Position numbers and translations under genes: made by a program
Shown here: positions 1-5,354 of the stretch, piece after piece
Position numbering within the stretch: the stretch's first letter is position 1
Layout of the letters: every line of letters starts with the position of its first letter
The notes under the pieces: generated by a model
What the model saw: the letters and a program-made list of their open reading frames with translations, nothing else
Databases searched by the model: none
Told to the model about the DNA's origin: nothing
Source: Polynucleobacter meluiroseus
GTDB lineage: Bacteria > Bacteroidota > Bacteroidia > Flavobacteriales_D > Crocinitomicaceae
DNA: 5,354 nucleotides
Reading direction: 5' to 3'
NCBI GenBank assembly: GCA_943328715.2
Contig: CALQBB020000089.1
Coordinates: 1 to 5,354 of the forward strand

Positions 1-843
1 ACCTTAACAGCCTCCAATTGTCAATTTCTAAATAATTTCTGCTCTTTCACGTGGTCCAACAACATCAATGTTTCCAACTGTACGTTTGATGGAAATGAAA
101 ACAACATCGTAGGTTCACCAGGAACTATAACCGATTGTATTTTCAAAAACAACACAAATGCCGTAACGGAAGCGAATGGAATTACCATCGTCAATTGTAG
201 TTTCGAAAACAATCAAATCGGAATTGATGCATCGGGTTCTATGAGCATTAACAATTGTTTCTTTCAAGGAAATGGAACAGCGATGCGCATGGGAGATAAT
301 AGCATCATTACCAACAATCAAATTTTGAATAACGACCGAGGAATTGTAATTACCGGATGGTCACCAAATTCAATGGATATTTCAGACAACATTATTTGCA
401 ATAACACCCTGTACAATTTAGAAAATGGTACGGATAAAAATTTCGATGTGAATGCGAATTGCTTTTGTTCCTCCGATTCAACTTACATCGAAGGATTGAT
501 TTACGATGGTTACGACGACATCACTCGTGGACTTGTCAACTATGCGATTTATGACGATTCTTGTCAAAATGTTTTGGAGTATGTTGTTAAAATCGACTTG
601 GGTGGATCAGCGAATATCGAAGCAACTTCAACAGCTGAATTCCAAGCATTTTTCATGTCAACAAATGAATTGAAATTCATCAGTGAAACAAATCAAGTCG
701 TTCACCTTTATGATGGAATGGGTAGGAAAATCTCCACTTTTTCCCTTACAGATGGTGAAAACATGTTCAAAACTGAAACTAGTCCAGGAATACTCATGCT
801 CGTAGGAGAAAACGGAACGAAAATGCGACTCATTCAACCATAG
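1..843 (+). CDS. Secreted right-handed beta-helix protein with C-terminal type IX sorting domain (5' partial)
   Basis: The frame is open from the first base to a TAG at 841-843, giving 280 visible residues; the true start lies upstream. Residues 1-140 are short degenerate repeats of about 20 residues with the core I-x-N-C-x-F-x-x-N. The Cys sits at residues 7, 27, 46, 66 and 86, and Asn takes the same place at 106 and 130. This is the look of a parallel beta-helix, one repeat per coil. Residues 150-185 (NCFC, then LIYDGYDD and GLVNY) resemble the capping segment of Bacteroidota beta-helix proteins, where an N-x-W-G motif usually stands in place of NCFC. Residues 221-280 (VVHLYDGMGRKIS, then SPGILML and a final KMRLIQP) fit a type A type IX sorting domain, which is removed when the protein is exported to the surface or medium. 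The ligand or substrate cannot be told: no catalytic site is visible, and pectate-lyase-like enzymes and adhesins share this fold. The protein class is fairly sure; the function is unknown. Confidence 0.85.
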   Translation, partial: TLTASNCQFLNNFCSFTWSNNINVSNCTFDGNENNIVGSPGTITDCIFKNNTNAVTEANGITIVNCSFENNQIGIDASGSMSINNCFFQGNGTAMRMGDNSIITNNQILNNDRGIVITGWSPNSMDISDNIICNNTLYNLENGTDKNFDVNANCFCSSDSTYIEGLIYDGYDDITRGLVNYAIYDDSCQNVLEYVVKIDLGGSANIEATSTAEFQAFFMSTNELKFISETNQVVHLYDGMGRKISTFSLTDGENMFKTETSPGILMLVGENGTKMRLIQP

Positions 844-867
844 AAAGAGGAGCATTTCTCCTCTTTC
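843..867 (+). terminator. Hairpin terminator overlapping the stop codon of the beta-helix gene
   Basis: A perfect 10-bp stem (GAAAGAGGAG at 843-852 with CTCCTCTTTC at 858-867) encloses the 5-nt loop CATTT. The stem begins with the G of the TAG stop codon. A T-rich stretch follows at 873-882 after a 5-nt gap, so it suits transcription from the left best. It lies between two convergent genes (stops at 843 and 884), so it may also slow transcription from the right, although no T-tract follows in that direction. Confidence 0.75.
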
Positions 868-883
868 CAATGATTTGTTTTTC

Positions 884-1267
884 TTACATCCACTTGGATA
901 AGAACTTGTTGTAGTCCGTTCTTAATTCCGCGAAATTCTTTTCAAAGTAAGAGATAAAGTCAGACTCATTCTCATGACTATCCACTTTTCGACGATCCAC
1001 TGCAACCGGATTGGCATTTACTTCTTTGACTAATCCTTTTTCATTCATTTTAATGGAATGTCCGAGTTCATCGATATTGTTTCGTTGTACAATGAATTGA
1101 TTTTGAAAATGTTCCACATCCTTTAGGAAATCTGGCGCAGTGTTTTTGCCTGTTACCTCATCCAAACGCTCTTTCAGAATCGTGATTTCTTCTTTGTAAA
1201 AATCCAGTCTTTTTAACCAATCTTGGTTCTCCAAATGTTGGTCGATAATATTTGCTTTCATTGTCAT
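884..1267 (-). CDS. Small coiled-coil protein of unknown function
   Basis: This encodes 127 residues from the ATG at 1267, or 125 if the in-frame ATG at 1261 is used. Both are acceptable, as neither has a clear ribosome binding site. A still longer frame back to 1393 is unlikely because it would run through this gene's own promoter-like box and across the gltX promoter. The protein is highly charged, with no signal peptide or membrane segment, so it should be cytoplasmic. Helical segments with leucine/aromatic spacing are visible: WLKRLDFYKEEITILKERL near the N terminus (about residues 18-36), a middle helix around VEHFQNQF and NNIDELGHSI, and a C-terminal amphipathic helix ending in FLSKWM. 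Together they suggest a short coiled coil that may self-associate. The pattern reminds me of small hypothetical proteins found in Bacteroidota, but I can name no family or function. It stands alone, convergent with the beta-helix gene and divergent from gltX. Confidence 0.8.
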   Translation of the reverse strand: MTMKANIIDQHLENQDWLKRLDFYKEEITILKERLDEVTGKNTAPDFLKDVEHFQNQFIVQRNNIDELGHSIKMNEKGLVKEVNANPVAVDRRKVDSHENESDFISYFEKNFAELRTDYNKFLSKWM

Positions 1268-1320
1268 GTGTTTTGTTTTAGACAAAGTTCGACCGATTCT
1301 ATGCATGAAAACATGACAAT
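1260..1320. repeat. Spaced 10-bp perfect inverted repeat in the divergent promoter region
   Basis: ATTGTCATGT at 1260-1269 is the exact reverse complement of ACATGACAAT at 1311-1320, with 41 nt between the arms. If one G (1270) is skipped, three more A-T pairs extend the match inward. The left arm covers both candidate start codons of the coiled-coil gene, and the right arm lies next to the expected -33 position of its promoter. The arms could be paired operator half-sites, but one occurrence does not prove a regulatory site. Confidence 0.4.
1283..1290 (-). promoter_or_regulatory. Possible Bacteroidota-type -7 box for the coiled-coil gene
   Basis: Read on the minus strand, the box is GAACTTTG, one mismatch from the Bacteroidota -7 consensus TAnnTTTG. 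It lies 15 nt upstream of the ATG at 1267, which would give a leader of about 10 nt. A weak TTTT element (1308-1311) stands 17 bp further upstream where a -33 TTTG is expected. The call rests on position and partial match only. Confidence 0.4.
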
Positions 1321-1380
1321 AATCAAGAAGTCTTATGATTTCTAGCATGAAAAATGTCGATAAAAACATTGAATTTGATG

Positions 1381-1388
1381 TATCTTTG
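1381..1388 (+). promoter_or_regulatory. Bacteroidota-type -7 promoter box for gltX
   Basis: TATCTTTG matches the Bacteroidota -7 consensus TAnnTTTG exactly and ends 15 nt before the ATG at 1404. This predicts a leader of only about 10 nt. I see no good -33 TTTG at the usual distance. The box helps decide the gltX start, since the in-frame ATG at 1335 would lie upstream of the promoter. Confidence 0.6.
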
Positions 1389-1403
1389 CACAAAAATCAA
1401 GCT

Positions 1404-2936
1404 ATGTCAGAAAAAGCCGTCCGCGTTCGTTTTGCACCTTCTCCAACTGGACCCTTACACATGGGTGGTGTGCGTACAGCATTATACAATTACCTTTTCG
1501 CTAAAAAACACAATGGAACTTTTTTGATTCGCATCGAAGATACCGATCAAACACGTTTCGTTCCTGGCGCTCAAGAGTACATCATGGATGCATTGAATTG
1601 GTGTGGAATTATGCCAACGGAAGGACCTGGACTAGGTGGAGATTTTGGACCTTACGTTCAATCTGAACGAAAAGAAATGTACCGTCCTTACGCTGAAACA
1701 TTGGTTTCTGAAGACAAAGCGTATTACGCATTTGATAGCGCAGAAGAATTGGTGACCATGCGTGACCAAGCGAAAGCGATGGGAATGCCCAACTGGCAAT
1801 ACAACAGTGTAACGCGCACTTCCATGAGAAATTCCTTGAATTTACCTCAAACTGAAGTAGCGAAATTACTTGAGGAAGGACATCCGTACGTCATCCGTAT
1901 GAAGATGCCACGCAATAGAGACATCCGTTTTCATGATTTAATTCGTGGATGGGTTGTTGTTAACACAAATAACTTAGACGATAAAGTACTTTTCAAAAGC
2001 GACGGAATGCCAACGTATCACTTGGCAAACATCGTGGATGATCACACCATGAACATCAGTCATGTCATCCGTGGTGAAGAATGGTTGCCTTCTGCCCCAC
2101 TTCACGTGATGTTATACGAAGCATTCGGCTGGGATTGTCCAGAGTTTGCACATTTACCATTGTTATTGCGTCCAGATGGAAATGGAAAACTTTCCAAACG
2201 AGATGGAGATCGATTAGGATTCCCTGTGTTCCCAACAAACTGGATAACCGCAGAAGGTGAATTGTATTCAGGATACCGTGAAAAAGGATATTTACCAGAC
2301 GCATTCATCAACATGCTAGCCTTACTTGGCTGGAATCCAGGTACGACACAAGAAATCTTCTCACTGGAAGAATTATGTGAAGCCTTCTCTTTGGAACGCG
2401 TGTCAAAAGCTGGAGCGAAATTCGATGCGGAAAAAACAAAATGGTTCCAGCAACACTATTTGAGGTCACTAAGCAACGAAGCGATTGCCACACAACTTAT
2501 TTCCGAAGGTGTGGATATGCCTCTTGATCGATTGACTGAAATCTGTGGATTGATGAAAGAACGCGCGACATTTGCTCAAGATATTTTGACAGAAGGCGCT
2601 TACTTATTTAATCGTCCAACAGAGTTTGACAAGGAAACGATTTTGAAAAAATGGAAGGATGAGACAACGAGTTACATCCAAGAATGGAGTGCCATCGTTG
2701 GGGACATTTCAACATTCACTGCGGAAGAAATTGAAAAAGCATTTAAATCCTTTTTAGAAGCAAAACAAGTTGGAATTGGTGCTGTACTATTGCCTTACCG
2801 TTTGTGTGTTACAGGTGTTGGCGCTGGACCGGGAATGTTCGATATTTCAGCGTTCTTAGGTAAGGACGAAGTCTTGGCGAGACTTGCTTCTGGATTAACT
2901 GCCATACAAAATTTACGTGATGAAGCAAGTCATTGA
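1404..2936 (+). CDS. gltX: Glutamyl-tRNA synthetase
   Basis: This class I synthetase joins glutamate to tRNA-Glu in the cytoplasm, using ATP. It has 510 residues, a normal length for the Bacteroidota form. The Rossmann-fold N terminus opens with VRFAPSPTGPLHMGG, where HMGG (residues 19-22) is the HIGH signature. RIEDTD follows soon after, and the KMSKS-type loop is KLSKR at residues 262-266. After that loop comes a segment (GFPVFPTNW to SGYREKGYLP) that I associate with Bacteroidota glutamyl-tRNA synthetases. The LALLGWNPG block and GAKFDAEKTKWF lead into the helical anticodon-binding C terminus. These features favour GluRS over GlnRS. The start at 1404 is chosen because the synthetase fold begins right there and a TAnnTTTG box lies just upstream; the extra 23 codons from 1335 look unlike protein. 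The gene is intact and ends in a TGA inside the start of folB, so the two are probably co-transcribed. Confidence 0.97.
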   Translation: MSEKAVRVRFAPSPTGPLHMGGVRTALYNYLFAKKHNGTFLIRIEDTDQTRFVPGAQEYIMDALNWCGIMPTEGPGLGGDFGPYVQSERKEMYRPYAETLVSEDKAYYAFDSAEELVTMRDQAKAMGMPNWQYNSVTRTSMRNSLNLPQTEVAKLLEEGHPYVIRMKMPRNRDIRFHDLIRGWVVVNTNNLDDKVLFKSDGMPTYHLANIVDDHTMNISHVIRGEEWLPSAPLHVMLYEAFGWDCPEFAHLPLLLRPDGNGKLSKRDGDRLGFPVFPTNWITAEGELYSGYREKGYLPDAFINMLALLGWNPGTTQEIFSLEELCEAFSLERVSKAGAKFDAEKTKWFQQHYLRSLSNEAIATQLISEGVDMPLDRLTEICGLMKERATFAQDILTEGAYLFNRPTEFDKETILKKWKDETTSYIQEWSAIVGDISTFTAEEIEKAFKSFLEAKQVGIGAVLLPYRLCVTGVGAGPGMFDISAFLGKDEVLARLASGLTAIQNLRDEASH

Positions 2937-3285
2937 GGTTAATGGAATACAATTGTATGCGCACCATGGATGTCTTCCTGAAGAAGCACTCATTGGTGGA
3001 CATTACATTGTTGACATAGCTTTATTGACCGACTTTCAGTCAGCTGCGGAAACAGACGAACTGAATCAAACCGTTGACTACGTTGCCATCAATCAAATTG
3101 TCAAAGAGGAAATGGCCATTCGTTCCAAATTAATTGAACACGTCGGAGAACGGATTAATCTGCGTATCCGTCAAGAATTGAACGGAATTCACCAATTACG
3201 TGTGAAGATCACCAAATTAACTCCACCCATCAACGGTGATGTTAAAAACGTGGCCATCATCATTAGTGACTTGGAAGTGTATTGA
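2920..3285 (+). CDS. folB: Dihydroneopterin aldolase
   Basis: This folate-pathway enzyme cleaves 7,8-dihydroneopterin to 6-hydroxymethyl-7,8-dihydropterin and glycolaldehyde. The 121-residue length is standard, and the whole chain aligns by eye with the Staphylococcus aureus enzyme. Shared points are the HHG-x4-E block with Glu22, Tyr54 in TVDYVAI, Glu73 in LIEHVGERI, and the catalytic-type Lys99 in KITKLTPPI. The family forms octamers built from tetrameric rings. I chose the ATG at 2920; a GTG directly before it at 2917 is in frame but unneeded. The start overlaps the last 17 nt of gltX in another frame, which suggests translational coupling, as there is no Shine-Dalgarno sequence. The 3' end overlaps the convergent rdgB by 23 nt. 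No other folate gene is visible in the window. Confidence 0.96.
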   Translation: MKQVIEVNGIQLYAHHGCLPEEALIGGHYIVDIALLTDFQSAAETDELNQTVDYVAINQIVKEEMAIRSKLIEHVGERINLRIRQELNGIHQLRVKITKLTPPINGDVKNVAIIISDLEVY

Positions 3286-3847
3286 AAAACGAAACAAGTT
3301 TTTCGATCGCTCTAGCTCGGTGACTGAATTGGTTTTTTTCGCTCAAAGACATTTCTGCAAAACTTCGTGATTCCCCTTCTGGAATGAAAATTGGATCATA
3401 ACCGAATCCTTCTGACCCCGTTTTAACAGTGGCAATTTGTCCATGTACAAGTCCCTCAAATTGATGTTCTGCGCCTTCCCAAAATAAGGTAATGACTGTT
3501 TTGAATTGTGCCGAACGATCCGAACTACTTTCCAATTCCTTCAGCACTTTATTCATGTTATTGTCCGAATCTCTCTGTTCACCTGCGTAACGGGCAGAAT
3601 GCACACCAGGACGTCCATTCAAGGCAAAAATCTCCAAACCGGTATCATCCGCAAAACAATTTTGTTCAAATTTCTCATGGACAAAACGTGCTTTAAATTG
3701 AGAATTACCCTCAATCGTCGCTTCATTTTCTGGAATCTCATCGAGATATTGGAGGTCGGAAAGCGTTTTTATTTCTATCCACGAGGGAAGAATGCTTTGA
3801 ATTTCCGATGCTTTGTGGGCGTTGTGACTAGCAAAAATAAGTTTCAT
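3263..3847 (-). CDS. rdgB: Non-canonical purine NTP pyrophosphatase (RdgB/HAM1 family)
   Basis: The enzyme hydrolyses dITP, ITP and XTP to the monophosphate and pyrophosphate, keeping deaminated purines out of DNA and RNA. It is a cytoplasmic, usually dimeric, Mg-dependent protein. The 194 residues match the family length. All landmark motifs are visible: SHNAHKASEI near the N terminus (substrate phosphate contact), FADDTGLEI with Asp67/Asp68 (metal/catalytic acid site), GRPGVHSARYAG at 78-89, GFGYDPIFIP at 147-156 (base recognition) and SHRARA at 175-180. The ATG at 3847 opens directly on the first beta strand, so the start is secure. It lies 3 nt after the stop of the upstream barrel gene and is probably expressed from the same transcript. 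Its last codons run antisense to the end of folB. The product appears intact. Confidence 0.96.
   Translation of the reverse strand: MKLIFASHNAHKASEIQSILPSWIEIKTLSDLQYLDEIPENEATIEGNSQFKARFVHEKFEQNCFADDTGLEIFALNGRPGVHSARYAGEQRDSDNNMNKVLKELESSSDRSAQFKTVITLFWEGAEHQFEGLVHGQIATVKTGSEGFGYDPIFIPEGESRSFAEMSLSEKNQFSHRARAIEKLVSFFNTLPSH
3281..3307 (+). terminator. Weak hairpin at the end of folB
   Basis: GAAAAAC (3284-3290) pairs with GTTTTTC (3298-3304) around a 7-nt loop, and three more pairs (one G-T) extend the stem outward to 3281 and 3307. It covers the folB stop codon and lies wholly inside the last codons of rdgB. The stem is AT-rich and no T-tract follows, so it may be only a coding coincidence (Lys/Phe codons), but it is the only terminator candidate after folB. 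Confidence 0.3.
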
Positions 3848-3850
3848 GTA

Positions 3851-5354
3851 TCAAAAATAAGAAATGTATCCAATGTGTATTTTACCCGAATTCAATTGAA
3901 CTGGATTGTTAAATTCCTTGCCTAGTGCATAGGCCAATCGAAAAATACCCAAATTCGTTCCAGCTGAAATACCAAAACCGAATCCGTAAGGCTGGTCTTT
4001 CACATAATTCACGGAGGTGTTTTCATAAAATCCCTGATTAAAAAAAGCGAAAACGGCAGAATTCTGATCGAGTAAAAATCGGTATTCAAGGGTCAATATG
4101 GCTTTCGTCGTAGCATAGATGCTTTCCTCATTAAATCCACGCAAGGAATTGGTTCCGCCAAAACGGTAAAGTTCATTTTGATAAATACTCGGTGCGTGAT
4201 ACGTATCCAACTCTAGTTGGGTGAGGAAAGTCATCCTTCCTGCCAATGGTTGAAAATAAGATACCGAAGCATGTGTCTTCCAAATAGATGCTGAATTTTG
4301 TTCCATTTTCCGCTCGCCAAGTTGACCCTCGAGGAAAACCGAAAACCCTTTTCTAGGATTTGGGATGTAATCGAGTTTTCGTTGAAACAACACCAATCCG
4401 TAACTATTCGTTTTTAAATTCGCCAATTTGCTAAACATTGGATTCGCATTGCTTTCTGAAATCACAGAGGAGTTTACGAAATAATAATTCGCGCGCAATT
4501 GCCAACCATTCTGAAACTGAAATTGAACCCCCAATGAGGATTTGACATCTAAAAAACTAGAGTCTCGTTTATACAACTGAAAATCACCGATGACTCCGAA
4601 TGGGGATTTAAATAAGTAGGGAACGATCAAACTACTTTGTAAAGCCTGTGTTCTCGGCTGAATACTCTTCCACGCAAATTGAAACGATTCGTTGTGCTTT
4701 ACAGAATTAATTAGCTTCAATTGCATATCGCCTGTAAAGGCCAAGGCATTCGTCACCGGATTCGGTTGAAATCCAATGATTCCTTGTGCTGAACTTGCTT
4801 TCACTCGTTCGAGGTAAACAAAAAGCTCTGCGCCTTTGGAGGTGAAAAGAACTTCACACTTTTTCTTTAAGGCAAAAATCCCCGTTTGAAGGACACGTTG
4901 TTCAATGCCATTCAATAATGCTTCGTTGTATTCATCATTCAATCGAATACCGATGATACTTTGCAAGGTATTCGTTGAAACTGGTAAATCATTCTTTAGA
5001 TGTATTTCTATCCACGTATAATATGGACCGCTTTCCACGACAAGTTCGGCATCGATGACATGTGTTCTTGTCTCGATGTGTTTTAGGTAAACCCGGCAAA
5101 ATGGAAATCCATGATCTAGGTGATCATTCAACACACGGTTCATAAACTGAACGTACCTGGCAGGACTCATTCCTTGGGTTTCCTTTCGAATACTTCGTTG
5201 TGAAGGGAAAATCCGTTGTAGCATTTTTTCCGCACTGTCGTTTAACTGAAGATTCAGTCCTGTGTATTGATCTCCAAGAGTTACGAGGAAGGAATCACAG
5301 ACATCAGATGTTTGACGCAATTGTATGTCGCACAACAAATATCCTTTCTCAATG
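3851..5354 (-). CDS. BamA/TamA-family outer-membrane barrel protein with POTRA domains (5' partial)
   Basis: The frame is open from the TGA at 3851-3853 to the right edge, giving 500 visible residues; the N terminus and signal peptide lie outside. A TTG at 5338 is in frame but is not the start, because the coding character continues through it (IEKGYLL). The periplasmic part shows the tail of one POTRA-like domain (to about residue 30), a second (about 30-109, with HGFPFCRV and VVESGPYY) and a third (about 110-184). Then the text turns into alternating amphipathic strands from IIGFQP (about 191) to the end. Near residue 405, FGGTNSLRGF carries the [VI]RG[FY]-like motif of barrel loop 6 found in Omp85 proteins. 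The chain ends in aromatic ISYF, a usual C-terminal barrel signal. Known relatives insert or export proteins or lipids at the outer membrane. It looks shorter than a true BamA, so I read it as a TamA-like or surface-antigen paralogue of unknown cargo. Confidence 0.85.
   Translation of the reverse strand, partial: IEKGYLLCDIQLRQTSDVCDSFLVTLGDQYTGLNLQLNDSAEKMLQRIFPSQRSIRKETQGMSPARYVQFMNRVLNDHLDHGFPFCRVYLKHIETRTHVIDAELVVESGPYYTWIEIHLKNDLPVSTNTLQSIIGIRLNDEYNEALLNGIEQRVLQTGIFALKKKCEVLFTSKGAELFVYLERVKASSAQGIIGFQPNPVTNALAFTGDMQLKLINSVKHNESFQFAWKSIQPRTQALQSSLIVPYLFKSPFGVIGDFQLYKRDSSFLDVKSSLGVQFQFQNGWQLRANYYFVNSSVISESNANPMFSKLANLKTNSYGLVLFQRKLDYIPNPRKGFSVFLEGQLGERKMEQNSASIWKTHASVSYFQPLAGRMTFLTQLELDTYHAPSIYQNELYRFGGTNSLRGFNEESIYATTKAILTLEYRFLLDQNSAVFAFFNQGFYENTSVNYVKDQPYGFGFGISAGTNLGIFRLAYALGKEFNNPVQLNSGKIHIGYISYF

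Noticed and set aside
115..321. Minus-strand open frames opposite the beta-helix gene
   Set aside because: They are short, have no promoter or recognisable domain, and are explained by the composition of the plus-strand repeats.
1..410. Periodic AATTGT/AACAAT words that could look like a DNA repeat array or CRISPR
   Set aside because: The period follows codons of the beta-helix repeats, the units differ at the DNA level, and there are no constant repeats with variable spacers.
1301..1315. ATGCAT and CATG-AAAA-CATG palindromes
   Set aside because: The arms are only 4-6 bp and such short palindromes are frequent; only the longer 10-bp repeat around them is worth noting.
1268..1393. A 42-residue N-terminal extension of the minus-strand coiled-coil protein
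   Set aside because: It would cross the gltX promoter and the gene's own likely promoter box, and its residues do not continue the helical pattern.
1335..1403. An upstream in-frame ATG that would add 23 residues to GltX
   Set aside because: The extension runs over the exact TAnnTTTG promoter box and has no resemblance to the synthetase N terminus, which begins at the ATG at 1404.
3506..3925. A plus-strand open frame of 139 codons opposite rdgB and the barrel gene
   Set aside because: It lies antisense to two well-supported genes, and its translation has no recognisable domain.
5336..5338. TTG as the start codon of the outer-membrane barrel gene
   Set aside because: The frame stays open to the window edge with matching character, there is no signal peptide after the TTG, and the codon lies within a POTRA-like domain.

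Overview
The window is a stretch of an AT-rich bacterial chromosome. It most likely comes from the phylum Bacteroidota, perhaps a member of the Flavobacteriales. Four things point there: a C-terminal type IX secretion sorting domain on the first protein, a TAnnTTTG-type promoter in front of gltX, almost no Shine-Dalgarno sequences in front of the genes, and a glutamyl-tRNA synthetase with the local sequence style of this phylum. The family-level placement is an inference; no rRNA or other strong marker is present.

Layout: (1) 1-843, + strand, is the 3' end of a gene for a secreted right-handed beta-helix protein ending in a type IX sorting domain. A perfect hairpin that shares the last base of its stop codon probably ends its transcript. 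(2) 884-1267, - strand, is a small coiled-coil protein of unknown function, convergent with the first gene. (3) 1268-1403 is a divergent regulatory region. It holds one promoter-like box for each direction and a spaced perfect 10-bp inverted repeat. (4) 1404-3285, + strand, is the overlapping pair gltX (glutamyl-tRNA synthetase) and folB (dihydroneopterin aldolase). (5) 3263-5354, - strand, is a two-gene unit: a BamA/TamA-type outer-membrane barrel protein whose N terminus lies beyond the window, then rdgB/HAM1 (house-cleaning purine NTP pyrophosphatase) 3 nt downstream. The ends of folB and rdgB overlap tail to tail by 23 nt.

Functionally this is mostly core housekeeping: aminoacylation, folate synthesis, nucleotide-pool sanitation and outer-membrane biogenesis. 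It is flanked by one accessory secreted protein. Packing is very tight, with a 17-nt overlap, a 23-nt overlap and a 3-nt gap. I find no mobile element, CRISPR array, RNA gene or defence system, and no convincing undescribed multi-gene system. The points most worth a second look are the Cys ladder of the beta-helix protein, the inverted repeat in the divergent promoter region, and the conserved-looking coiled-coil protein of unknown role.
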